Shown here piece after piece: positions 23,017 through 38,804 of a DNA stretch of 64,000 nucleotides (position 1 is its first letter; each line of letters opens with the position of its first letter). The stretch covers positions 635,671-699,670 of the forward strand of contig SIJG01000017.1 of the NCBI GenBank assembly GCA_023374025.1, read 5' to 3'. Below the pieces are notes generated by a model. It was not told the DNA's origin, made no database searches, and saw nothing but the letters and a program-made list of their open reading frames with translations. The position numbers and the translations under genes are program-made. The DNA is from Heterodera schachtii (taxonomy: Eukaryota; Nematoda; Chromadorea; Rhabditida; Heteroderidae).

Positions 23017-23039
23017 ATGCCAATTGGTCGTCGTAAGTG

Positions 23040-26000
23040 ATGAACGACAGCCAAAACAACGTCAGTGAGTGCTGTGACAGCGTCAATTGCCTTCAATCCG
23101 CGAAAAGGACGACGGCGATGGGCGCGACGAAGCCAAAAGTGCCGCCAAAGCCAAAAGGACTAAACAAAATGGTGGAGAGGAGGGAAAACAACAGAGAGAC
23201 AACGGCAGAAGAAGAAGCGAGGGATATGCCGGAAGAGAGAGGGGAAGAAAGGAAGAGCAATGGCAAGGACAATGGAAGAGTGGAGGAACGAGAGGAGGAG
23301 GAAAAGAGTGATCAACGGAAGAAGGGGAAGGAAGGGGAAAGGAGTGGTCAGTTGAAAGAGGATGGGAAGGACAGAGACAATGGAGGAATGGGGGAACAGG
23401 AGGAGGAAGAAGAGAGTGATCAGCGGAAGAAGGGGAAGGAAGGAGAAGGGAGTGATCAGTTGAAAGAGGATGGGAAGGACAAGGACAATGGAAGAATGGG
23501 GGAACAGGAGGAGGAGGAGGAAAGTGATCAAAGGGAGAAGCCGGAGATTGCCCAACGAAGAGAAGATGGGAAGGACGAAAATGGCGGCATGGAAAATGGT
23601 GGAGCATTGACAGAAGAGACGGAGGACGACGAGGAGGACAACGATCAGTACCATAAAAGAGGAAAGGGCACCAGCAAAACATTGAAAATGGACTCGAAAA
23701 GGGAGGAAAAGCAAATCCAAGGCAATCAAATGCTTAATGAGCACACTGAAAAGCAGCAGCAAAAGGGAAAAAAGACAGTTGAACAGCCAAAGAAATCAGC
23801 AGAAGAAGAAAAGGCAACAGAATTTGATCAGAACAAAACGAAAACGATGGCAAAAAGAGCGAATTCAATACGGAGACCAAAATGCGTAATGAGGGGGAAA
23901 AAGACAATCAATCAATCAAAATAAACAAACAAACAATCAAAATGCCGTATGCTGATTTGGTTTTTCATTGACAGAAACCGCCGCTTCCAGCAAAGCCAGA
24001 AGAGAAAAATGCCGAGGGCAAAAAAGGAACGCAAAACGACGGCACCGGCGGTGCCAAAGGCGTTTTGTCGGAGTGCCAAACTGCGCCCTCCTTTCCCTCT
24101 CCCATCACAGCGAAAGTGCGCAAACCTTCGGCGCGTCCGCCGCCCCCACCGGTCGACAAAACGCACAGAACGACAAATGTCGTGCCAAAGTGAAACAGTA
24201 ACAAATAAATGCCATAATTTTTCTTCCCAATTGTCAGACCACCGGCGAATCCGCCGCCACCACCGCCCAAACAATGGACACTTTCAAATGGGGGAGACCA
24301 ACAGAACAGCAGCATTTATGAGGCAACAAAAACCGTTTAAAATATTACGATCTCTTCCCTCCGGAGTAAACGAAGGAAAATTTAGGAAATTGGGGACGAA
24401 ATCGAAGACGAAATTAATGACAGTGGAAGCGAAATGCAGCTTCAAATTGTCAACGGAGAAGTGCCAAAGTGCCACAAGAGAACAGTGCCAACGGTCGACG
24501 GAGGAGGGCATTCGCCGCTGGGCAATCACTTTAGAAAAAGTGGAGGAAGAGAAAGAGACGGACGGAGAAAGACAACGCAATTGGAACAATGGGGACAGAT
24601 AAAAGGGAGGGAGAAGGGGGACAAAGGGGAGGAGGAGGAAAAGAGCAGGGAGCAGCAGGAACCAATGACGGTGATAATGGGATAATAATTAATGGACCAA
24701 CTCACTGAGAGGGAAGGGAAGGGAAAGGGGGACAAAAGCCAGGGGGAGGGAGGGCCATTAGGGGAATAATGCCTAAGGGTTAAGCCGCATAATCAAATGA
24801 TGCCCCTCCCAAATGCCCCCCTTACCCTTCCCAACTCGTACTCTCCCCCTCTCCCCTTCCCCCAATTCGTCCCCTCATCCCCATTCCCCCTCCCTCTTTA
24901 GTCCACTTTCTTCTCGTCCTCCTCTCCATCCGTTTGCTGCTGCTCCGTCTGTCTCAACTCGTCCCCTCTTCTGTCCCGTTCGATGTTTCTCCCCTCAGCT
25001 GCCACCATTTCGTCGCCTGCCATTTCAGTGCCCTCTCCGCCAATGGCACGCCATCGTTCGCGCATTGTCAAGAGTGAAATTCTTGAACAAAAATTGGGCC
25101 GATTCAGCAACGAATTGCGGTTGAATTTGAACAGAGGGGTCGGTGCTACTAATCATGTTGGACTAATTAATGATTAATTAATTAATTGTTGGCCTTTTTT
25201 GTCCTTCCGCTCTCTTTTCACTTTGCTCTCTTTCGTCCATTCTCTTCATCCGTTTTTTTTTTGTTTATTCGTTTTCCTTCCCCAAATGTCAAATTTCCCC
25301 ATTTTATTTTCAGATGGATAAAATTCGCTTTCGGATGGCCCTTCTCAACACCAGACATTGTCCTTCCGCCCATTTTTGCGCAATTGGCAAAAAATTGTTC
25401 GCCCAGCAGGACAATGCCAAGTCCGTTTTTTTGGGGGCCAAAATATTCGCTAAAAGCATTTTAAAATCGTTTCACCCTAATGCTAATTTGAAAAAGATTT
25501 TTTGGTCATTACCGGTGATTACCGCGGTTAAAAGCATCCCAAAACTATTCCATTAGCTCGGTTTTTAACCAAAACCGGTTTTTAAATTAGCAGTGAAAAT
25601 GGCCAAGCGAAAGTGACGGACCATTGGCAAAACGAAACAAAAAATCCAAACCAATTCATTATTTCTTTTTTTTTTCGTTTACTATGTTTTTTCTTCGCTG
25701 AAAGGAATTTTGCGTCGATGAGGCGAAGAAATGGCAATAAAAGCGAAGGGACGGCACCGATCGGAGCCAATGGCAAATCGACGTTTTATGTGAGTGGGGA
25801 GGAAGAAGAAGCGGAAGAAGAAGAGGAGGAGGAAGAGGAGGAGGACGAATTCGGAGACGATTGGTCGACGAGTAGCGGAGGAAGTGAGGGGGAGGAAGAG
25901 CGGAAGAGAGAGGGGACGGAGCAGGAGCAGCACCAGCAGCAGATGAACATGAACAGGGGTCGGTCAGTCATTCAGGGGGGGGGGGGGCGGAAGGGGGGGA

Positions 26001-29000
26001 GGACACGACACGACTGATCGGATTTTGTGATCAGTCAATTCAAACTATATCAGACCACAACAATGATTCGAATCGGCAAGCAAACACCCAAAGGGCAATT
26101 AATGAAGGGTTAATTAGTTAATTGGGCTGACTCTTTTAAAGTGAGAAAGACACAAAATATGGCAGTCATATAAATTTAATTAATTAATCATTGTTTCTTT
26201 CTTCTCTAATTCAAATGATTTCTTTTGGTTGGGTTTTATTTCTCTTTTTTCCCATTTAGCCTCCCATTCAAAGCTTACACTCATTTGTTCTTTTCTAAAT
26301 TCATAAAGAAAGGCGCAGAGCAAATGTTGCGGAATGAGTCATAGGAAATGGGGGGAAATGGAAGGGGAAGGGAAGGGGAAGGGAAGGGGAAGGGAAGGGG
26401 AAATGGAAGGGGAAGGGGAAGGGGAGGGGAAGGGGAAATGGAAGGGGAAGGAGAGGGGAAGGGAAGGAGAGGGGAAGGGAAGGAGAGGGGAAGGGAAGGG
26501 GAAGGGAAGGGGAAGGGAAGGGGAAATGGAAGGGGAAGGGAAGGGGAAGGGAAGGGGAAGGGAAGGGGAAATGGAAGGGGAAGGGGAAGGGGAGGGGAAG
26601 GGGAAATGGAAGGGGAAGGGGAGGGGAAGGGGAAATGGAAGGGGAAGGAGAGGGGAAGGGAAGGAGAGGGGAAGGAGAGGGGTCACCGGGGGGGGGGGGG
26701 GGGGGAAAGGTTGCAACAGGGGCACATCATATAAGGAAGCAGGGACGGTAACTGCAGCAGCAAGGCAAAAATGTAAGAGACACCGTCCGCCGTTGCACCC
26801 CCCGCCCCCCCCCCCCCCCCCTCCCTCCCCCCCCCCCCCCCCCCCCCCCCTTTCCCCACCTCCCATTAGCCCCCCTTTTTCCCCGTGTCCCGTCATTCGC
26901 CCCCTCCCCCGCGCCACCCTTTCATTTTGCGTTTTTGGCCAATTCATCTCCATCATTTGCCTCTCTTTTGCGTCCCTACAAAAAGCAAAAATATTATAAT
27001 AAATTGATTTTCTGTGCCGTTGGGTGGTGACGATTTATGGTGAAATAATGTTCATTCCCACACCTCACAAAAGCGGCACAAAATGCCGAAAGTTTAGCCT
27101 TTTGCTCATTTCATTTGAAACAAAAATAGAAAAGTTATCAAATTTCAAAGAGACACCACATCAGTCATAGGGGCAAAGATTGTCGGGAATCGGTCGATTG
27201 TTGTGATTTGATCGGTTCCGATCGTTCCAATCATTCCCTCCCCCTCCTTTTTCGAATCAAAAACTCCGCCTTTTGCGTCACTGTCCGTCCCCCACTCTTT
27301 TTTTCCCCTCAAATTCCCCCCCCCCCCCCAATTATTAAATCACCTCAATTTGTTCCTTATTAATTTGCTTTGTTTTGCCATTTTTAGAGTGTTTTCCTTC
27401 CGCTTCAATTCAAAGCTCTCATCGGCCGTCACTTTGGGAAGAAATTGAGACGGAATATCAGAAGAGGAAACGGCAGCGAAGACGAGCAGCAGAAAGTGAG
27501 CGAAATAATTGAAAAGTGAGCGGACAAAAGAAGAATGAACAATTAGCAAATTGGCAAATTAATTGAAAGGCCCCGGGGCAATTTGTGGACTTTGCTTTGC
27601 CCGATCAATTGACAAATTATAATTAATTAAAAGCCCGGGGCATTTTTGGCAATTTACTCTCTCTGTCCTCTATCTGTTCATCACCAAAAAATATACATTG
27701 AATGACCGCCGTTTTTCCCAGTAACAATGCCATGGGAATTGTGCGATTGTTTCATTAATTAGGGGAGTTTCCCCGAAGGATGATGGGCATCGGGGTGTGA
27801 TGGGATGAGATGGGATGGAAGATGATGAAAGTGATGAGATGGGATTGGCTGATGATTGGCTGATCATGATTGCCCCCCCCCCCCCCCCCGCTTTTCCTCC
27901 CCCCTTTCCACCTCCTCTCTCATTCCCCCTCTTCCTTCTCTTTTCCCCTCCCTCTCCCATTCTCTTCTCCTCCATCTTCCTTCTCTCTTCCCTTCCCTCT
28001 CCCTTCTCTCCTCCCTCTTCTCCCCTCCCTCTCCCTTCTCTTCTCCTCCCTCTTCTCCCTTCCCTTCTCCTCTCTCTCCCTTCTCCTATCTCTCCCTTCT
28101 CTTCTCTTCTCTTCTCCTATTCTCTTCTCCTCCCTCTTCTCCCTCTCCCTTCTCTTCTCCTCCCTCTTCTCCCTTCCCTTCTCCTCTCTCTCCCTTCTCC
28201 TATCTCTCCCTTCTCTTCTCTTCTCTTCTCCTATTCTCTTCTCCTCCCTCTTCTCCCCTTCCCTCTCTCTCCCTTCTCTTCCCTTACCTCAATTTCTTCC
28301 CATTTAATTTCGTCTTTCTTCTCAAAACCCTTCCACATTAATCCGTTCATTGGTTGGCAAGTGAAAAGACATTTTGCGCATGGAATGAAATTGTCAAAAG
28401 CTCAAGCAAATCCGTGCATGAGCCGCTTTTTGTTTGCTTTTGCTTGGAACAAATCCGAAATCGCAGCCCTTGGCCAATCCACCGGCGGGGCAACGCAATT
28501 CGTCACTTTTTGAAATTCGATAGGCCCCAAAATGGCACCGAGGGGAAAAGGTGAAATTCAAAAGCATTTCGCGTGTTTTGGTTCACTTCAATTTCACCTG
28601 CTGAGATATTTCCATGGAATTCACAACAAAACAAAAACATAATGCTTAAATTTCCATTTCTTCTCAATGCCCCCCCCCCCTTCGCCTCTCTTTTTCTAAT
28701 GAAATCTGTGAAAAATGAATGTTTTTTTGTCGCTTAAATTTCTGTTTTTTTGAGTCAAGGTTCAAATCCAGCAGAAAAATGTGAAGTTTTCTTCTGAATG
28801 ATTTATTTCCAAAGTTGGCATTTATTTTGTCTGTCCCTTAATTTTCGTTTTTCCTTCCGTCCCTTTTTCCCTTTTCAACGGATATTATTCTCAAATTGCT
28901 CAATTTCAAATGTTTTTGTCATTTTCGATTCTGTCAACTCACCGTCCCCTCCCTTTCTAAGATTTTCCGCATCTTTCCATGGACTCTTCTTCTGTCGATA

Positions 29001-32000
29001 CCGTCGAGGTGTTTTGCCGTGCCGCTCAACAATTGTTATCTTTTTATTTAAGGTCCAAAATGAGTGTGCTCTAACAACAACAACTTCTTCATCAACTGAT
29101 GCCATTCCGAAAGTGCCAATGCCGCCCATTTTGTGTCCCTCGGGCGGTTCCCCCGTCCGCTCGTCCCCCTCCCCCAGCGGTTGCCCCTCCTCCGACTCCG
29201 TCGTGTACTCTTCCCAATTGCCCATCCAACAGCCACTCTATCAGATTTACTACCTTCGTCCTGCTGCTGCTGCTGACCCACTTCGGCTGGCCGCCTCCTC
29301 CTCTCCCTCAGCTTCCATTTCCGCTTCCGACCCGAGCTCCTCCGTTCTCACCACTGTCGACGATATTTCTTCCGCCGTTGCGCCTCTCCGATTAGAAACC
29401 ATCGCGGAACTCAGCGGGTGGGACAGCCAATCGAAATGCATCGCCGGAGGGGAAGAACAGCGGGGGACGAACGGACGAGGGACGCGCAATGAGCAGGACA
29501 AGGTGGAGGAGACGGACAGGTCGGCAGAGGAAAGGGAGGATGCCGACAGGCGGAAGGCTTCTACTGGGAATTGTCTCTGAATTAATTGGCGGGTCCATCG
29601 GCCGATCCCGTCATGAGATGGCATCATCAGCCGATCCTCTATGGGATGATGGCATCATTGCCTATGGGATGGCATCATCGGTTTATCCCCCATGGGATGG
29701 CATCATCAGCCGATCCTCTATGGGCTGATGGCATCATTGCCTATGGGATGGCATCATCGGTTTATCCCATGGCATCATCAGCTGATCCCCCATAGGATGG
29801 CATCTCAGTCGACCCTCCTATGGGATGGCATTATCGGTTTATCCCCCATGGGATGGCATCATCGGTCGATCTCCTAGCGGGTCCGGGGAATGCCATTCTC
29901 CCCATCAATGCCGATTATCCGCTCGTTGTGATTGGTTATGCTTTTTTAGCGTTTGCAATGATCCCACGGACATCGCAAGTGTCAGCTCCTCCTCTGCCGT
30001 CGTTAACATTCGTCGTCATTCGTCCACCGCTTCATCGTCCGCCGATTCGGGAAGAGGTCCAAACTTTGCTTTTGTTTTGTCCATTGTTCCCAAATGCTTT
30101 TCCTTGCCCTTTCACTTCTTTTCCCGCCGTTTTTCAGCTGATTCGCTCTCTCGTATCTCCTCATATCCGAGCACTCCCAACACTTTGCCGGTCCGAAGGG
30201 AACGTTTGCTTGGGGGCAGCAAATACGGCTCTCAACGGTCACTTTGGTGCGAATTGCCCGGTAATTAATTGTCCACATTAATTACAGCTATTAATTATTT
30301 AAAATTAAAATACTCAATTTTATTTCCATTAATTACTTCGTACTCTTCCCTTTTAAGAAGTGAAGGAAGCGGGCCTTCTCGACCAATTGGACGACGGTCA
30401 GAAGAAATTGCAGGAGGCCTATTTCGAAGTCGGCTCATTTTTTTGTTATTGTCCAAAAAATCGCTTTTTCGCCAGGTGATCACTTCCGAGGCCTCCTATC
30501 TCCGATCGCTCTCTTTTCTCATTTCCCACTTTATGTCCTCGCCCGAATTGCTCGGCTCAAAGAGTGACCGTTCCATCATTACGGTACGTGTGAATGAATG
30601 AATATATACTGTTTTTTTTTTACTGTCAAATTTGCTCATTTATTTTTTACTTTTCAGACTTCCGAGAGGAAACATTTGTTCAGGTGGTCCCCATATTAGC
30701 ACAAATTGTCCATTCATTTGTGCTTTTTCTCAGTAATATTGTTGCGATTCGCGACTGCAGTGAGCGCCTTTTGTGCGACTTGGAGTCGCGGCTGAAGGAC
30801 AGTTTGGTGCTGAGCGAACTGTGCGACATCCTTTGCTACTATTACGAGTGCCATTTCAGCCCATACATCAGCTACTGCTCCAACCAAGTGATTGACCAAG
30901 CCCAATCCATCCCAATTTGATCCATTTACATTCCATTGCTTAAGGTGTACCAGGACAGGACCCTCAAGGCGTTGAAGTTGGTCACAGTGTTTGAATTTTT
31001 CTTTGGCATTTGCCTTGATATTCCCTTCCCCCCCAAACAGGTCGTCCAACTCGCTCTTCTTGGCCTGTATTCAGCGTCTCGAGACGGACCGCCAATGCCA
31101 AGGGTTGGACATGCGCTCTTTTCTGATGCTGCCCATGCAGCGAATCACTCGATACCCGCTGCTCATTTTCGCAATTCGAGAACGACTCCATCCCGACAAA
31201 ATCCAACACTCCGTCGCCACGCGGGCGCTGACTTTGGCCAACCAGGCAAGCGAAGGCACGGAACAGCAGAGACAATGGCACATTCATTCTCTTCCCTTTT
31301 CCGTTTGTGCACAATTGCAACGAAGGAGCAAGGAAAATGGCACAGACGGAGCAACTGTTGGAGATCGACGCGAAGGTCGTCTACAGAGGCAGCGAATTGC
31401 GCCGCGTTCCGTTGGTGTCCAGCGGGCGTTACCTCGTCAAAAGCGGACGCCTCTCTCAGCTGGTGGCGGAGCGCCGTGGGACGAGCGCACTGAAAACGCG
31501 GCATTTGGTAAAATAAGCAAATTAATAATAAGTAATTGACTAATTAATTAGGTGATTAATTAGCGTTTCAATCATTTACACATTTCTGCCATTAATATGT
31601 TGGTTCTGTTGTGGTGCAGATGCTTTTTCTGTTCTCCGATCTGTTGCTGGTCACCAAAGGGCGGACCAACGGCACTTTCGTCTGCAAAGATTACGCCCTG
31701 CGGCGCTTTGTCTTTGCCGAACCGCTCGAGGCAAACGACGCGCGCGTTCCCTTGCGCGCACTGCACGCCATTGGCAGCAGCAGCAGCAATTTGCACCTGA
31801 TATTGTGCACTTTAGCGCAGAATGCCAGGGGCAATCAGCAGGTGGAACTATTGCTGAATGCCGACAGCGAAAGCGACAGGGAACGATGGCTGACGGCGAT
31901 GAGACCGCCCACTGTAAGGAAAACGAAGTTGGGTTGGGGGGAGGGGGGGGGGGGGCAATGTGAGAGGAAAGAGTGCCAAAGGAGAGGGAAGAGTGCCAAA

Positions 32001-32633
32001 GGAGAGAAAAGAGTGCCGAAGGAGAGAGATACCAAATGGGAAAGAAAGTAAAAGAGTGATTGGCCAAGGGAGATGGACAATAACGTTTAATGGCCCCGGC
32101 TGCCCGCTTTTCTCTAAAAATGATTCCCTTTTGTACAGTGTGCCAACACAGAAGATAAAATCTATTCTGAATGGGACTGTCCCCAGGCGTTGGCTGTGCA
32201 TAATTATGCCATTCAACAGGAGGACGAATTGAGCCTAAGCAAAGGCGACGTGGTGAACATTTTGCGAAAAATGACCGACGGATGGTTTTACGGTGAACGA
32301 ACGCGCGACGCACAAATGGGATGGTTTCCCTCTTCGTATGTTCAGCAGGTCGCACTTTTTAATTCAAATTTGAATTTAAAAGTTTTGCTTTTAAAGGTGC
32401 TGAACGACCACAACAAGGCCAACAGCTTCAGACAGAAGCTGAGTCTCGTTCAGCAGCGTTCCTCCGCCGGCGATTCGAATGTGTTCAGACGCGGCTCCTC
32501 CCTGCAGGCGATAGCCCACGACGGAGGCGAGCTGTCCTTCGCCCATTCTCCGAACCAACGCGACCACCCGCCGTCGCTGAGTCGGTTGAGACGCATGAGC
32601 AGTCCCTTCGGTGTGCTTTCCCGTGACGCATAA
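23040..32633 (+). CDS. ephx-1: Ephexin-type Rho guanine nucleotide exchange factor (DH-PH-SH3)
   Basis: Activates Rho-family GTPases at the membrane; in animals ephexins act downstream of Eph receptors and at synapses. The 3' half is a clear match: ELPEVKEAGLLDQLDDGQ and KKLQEAYFEVITSEASYLRS open the DH domain (30358-30583), followed by CSERLLCDLESRL, FSPYISYCSNQVYQDR and FLMLPMQRITRYPLLI (to about 31245). CNEGARKMAQTEQLLEID then leads into the PH domain (31316-31507 and 31620-31913, MLFLFSDLLLVTKG). The SH3 exon is 32139-32348 (ALAVHNYAIQQEDELSLSKG, GWFYGER, GWFPSSYV). The last exon is 32397-32633. The 5' half is long and low-complexity: exons 23040-23885 (acidic/Lys repeats), 23975-24189 (KPPLPAKP), 24238-24334 (NPPPPPPK), 24386 on, about 25029-25139, an acidic exon about 25719-25960, about 27388-27495, and a Ser/Pro-rich exon about 29054-29430. 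Linking these to the RhoGEF is inference; they could be a separate gene. One junction (31246-31315) lacks a normal acceptor. Confidence 0.85.
26346..26710 (+). repeat. GGGGAA/GGAAAT purine minisatellite
   Basis: About 340 bp of pure or nearly pure purine repeats of GGGAAGGGGAAGGGAAGGGG type, with GGGGAAATGGAAG spacers, ending in a G run at about 26688-26705. It lies in a long intron of the ephexin gene. The long ORFs of Gly/Lys/Glu through it are products of the repeat. Confidence 0.9.
26800..26855. repeat. C-run cluster
   Basis: Nearly continuous C over about 50 bp, broken by a few other bases, in the ephexin intron. The minus strand is G-rich enough to allow G-quadruplex folding. Confidence 0.85.
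27890..28290 (+). repeat. Pyrimidine tract of CTCCTCCCTCTTCTCCC-type repeats
   Basis: About 400 bp of C/T only, starting just after a C17 run at about 27873-27889. Two nearly identical blocks of about 115 bp (starting near 28045 and 28160) show recent tandem duplication. It lies in the ephexin intron, about 1.2 kb from the purine minisatellite of opposite strand bias. Confidence 0.85.
29608..29878 (+). repeat. Minisatellite of GGGATGGCATCATC units
   Basis: About ten copies of a unit built on ATGGGATGGCATCATC followed by AGCCGATCCTCT or GGTTTATCCCCC, arranged in a higher-order pattern of roughly 85-90 bp. It lies between the Ser/Pro-rich exon and the next exon (acceptor at about 29949) of the ephexin gene. 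Confidence 0.9.
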
Positions 32634-33176
32634 ATGTCGCATTGGCAACGGACTTTTCCCATTCTTTGACGGCGTCGTTGATCATTCCCCCCCCCCCCCC
32701 TTCATCAGATGCCCCTTTTAATTATCCTTTTCTCAGTTTCTCATTATGTTCCCATTGCTTCTTTGTAAATATTATTATAAAATAAAATGCAAATGCTCAC
32801 TTCAGTTTTAATTTAACAATTCACGCGCGACTTAAGAAAAAATGTTAAGTGCAATCAAAAATTTAAAGCCCGAGTGGTAGCCCAATTCCGTCGCATTAGT
32901 TTTAGAAATTGGTCTTTTTCAAGCGTTCAAGCAGTTCGAAGTTGTATAATTTTGCATATTTTTTCTGCGCATATGCTATGAAGAAAGGAAGCTCAAAAAT
33001 AGCATTTCTACGTTAAATTTTTTTGATTTAGTGAAGGTTTTTAGTGCATATAAATTCATATTTAATGGTTTTCGAGAATACATGCATATTTTGACATTTT
33101 TGCATTTTAGAGCATATTTTAGCCACTTTTTGAAATTTTCACAAGTAGTGCAAAAAGACCAAAAATACACCCCTAA
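32634..33176. other. Intergenic spacer with C run and AT-rich repeat
   Basis: 3' flank of the ephexin gene: C13 at about 32688-32700 and an AATAAA at 32780. After that comes AT-rich DNA with repeated TTTAGTGCATAT/GCATATTTT motifs that recur at 34180-34260. GTTCGAAGTTGTAT at 32934-32947 is matched inverted at 34260-34273. Confidence 0.6.
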
Positions 33177-34015
33177 CAAAGGAGAGGTACCCAAGTGACC
33201 GTGGGACTTCCGAATGAAACTTTCAGGGTAGGTAGATTACCCCCCCTTTTGTATTATAAAATTTTTTTTATTTTTGCTAAATGAAGCTTCTGGCCGAGAT
33301 ATGAAGCTTTTCCTTTTTGCTTGATTAATATCATTTACAAAGAATGAGAAGCCAATGTGAGCGTCGATGGCACAGTTGGTGTGCCTTCCATTCTTTTTTT
33401 CTTCTTCTAAAGTTCAATTCCCCCACTCTGCAAATAATTGTTTTGGTTCTTTTCCCTATCCAAAATATTTTTAATAGCTTATCCAAAAAAATCTTTCTTT
33501 AACATTTTCGCCGTTTAATTGCAAAACAAATACATTTAAGCTGTTCGAGGATAAAATTGGTCTTTTTTCAGATAAAATTATTTTTTAAATTGAAAGTTCT
33601 AGCAGAGAACTTTTTGGTTTTTTGTGAGTATTTTTCAATTTTTCAAAATTTTATTCTATCATATAAAATAAAAATTGAAAAAAAATATTAAGGCCAAAAT
33701 TATTATGTTAATAAGCTATTAAAAATATTTTGGATAGGGAAAAGAACCAAAACAATTATTTGCAGAGTGGGGGAATTGAACTTTAGAAGAAGAAAAAAAG
33801 CATGGAAGGCACACCCACTGTGCCATCGACGCTCACATTGGCTTCTCATTCTTTGTAAATGATATTAATCAAGCAAAAAGGAAAAGCTTCATATCTCGGC
33901 CAGAAGCTTCATTTAGCAAAAATAAAAAAAATTTTATAATACAAAAGGGGGGTAATCTACCTACCCTGAAAGTTTCATTCGGAAGTCCCACGGTCACTTG
34001 GGTACCTCTCCTTTG
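33177..34015. mobile_element. Large foldback (palindromic) element with TAA target duplication
   Basis: Arms 33177-33482 and 33711-34015 are inverted copies of each other; by eye I count four differences, two of them one-base homopolymer length changes. The outer tip is CAAAGGAGAGGTACCC, and TAA flanks both ends (33174-33176 and 34016-34018), so the element probably inserted with a 3-bp target duplication. The 228-bp centre is AT-rich and not coding. Each arm carries a tRNA-like pair of Pol III boxes (TGGCACAGTTGG at 33368-33379, AGTTCAATTCC at 33411-33421). No transposase is present, so it is non-autonomous. It lies between the ephexin and WRN genes, within AT-rich DNA that has its own 14-bp inverted ends. 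Confidence 0.88.
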
Positions 34016-34626
34016 TAAGGATCTACTTTGTTGCGAATTTTAAACGATACACCCCAAAATTGCATATATAAATTTTGAAAATCAAAATTTTTTGCAATTG
34101 TCTAAAAAACGCTCCTTAGCCATAGTTTTGTTGTTTTAAAAAATTTTTGGCATTTTTTTGAGAGTTTAAAAGGCATTTTTGGCAGTTTTTGAGGCATATT
34201 TTAGTGCATATTTGGGCATTTTTCGGCTTTTTTGGGCATATTTGATATTTTTTTAGTGCATACAACTTCGAACACTAAACATCACATCTGGCTACCCTGC
34301 CAAAAACCTAAAAATTAAAAAAAAAAAAAAAAATCTATTTTGTACTATTTTGGCGTTTTGCCTCAATATTAACAAAAATGCAATAAAAACGAAAAATACA
34401 CCCCTAAGAATCGGCAAAAATTTCAGAAAAATATACTCCTAATAAAAAAAAATTCAGGCAAAAATTTGTCTAAAATTTCGCCTAACAAAAAAATCATTTT
34501 TTTACTTTTAAATAAATTTTAAATTTGAAAATAATATTGAATTTGAATGTCCATGTCCATAGGAATACTTGAATTAAGTTTAATATTATCTGTTTTACAA
34601 ATCTTTTTCTGAATCTCTTTTCCTAG

Positions 34627-38638
<4,012 letters not shown>

Positions 38639-38804
38639 CACACAATTTTCTTTTTTTTTTTTGTAATTTTTGTACTCAAATAAAGACAAACTAATAAATT
38701 CGCACCGAATTTTATAGGTATAAAATATATGAATGCAATAAAAATCACGTTGAAACCAATTCAAATGTATAAAACAAATTGCACGTGAGTTCCAAATTTC
38801 CCAG

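Noticed and set aside
23083..23762. Two 200-codon minus-strand frames
   Set aside because: Antisense shadow of the acidic/Lys repeat exon; Ser/Pro/His/Leu strings only.
26334..26999. 221- and 205-codon open frames through the purine minisatellite on both strands
   Set aside because: They are direct translations of the GGGGAA repeat (Gly/Lys/Glu or Pro/Phe/Ser strings) with no family character.
27815..28513. 232-codon frame of Ser/Pro/Leu
   Set aside because: Reads the C/T tract in one frame; equally long frames exist in the other two frames, so it is a composition effect.
29608..29878. CRISPR-like array
   Set aside because: Repeats are tandem with no unique spacers, in a eukaryotic intron: a minisatellite.
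33362..33428. A functional tRNA gene in the foldback arm
   Set aside because: A- and B-like boxes are present but no proper anticodon stem or matching acceptor stem can be drawn; more likely a tRNA-derived promoter relic.
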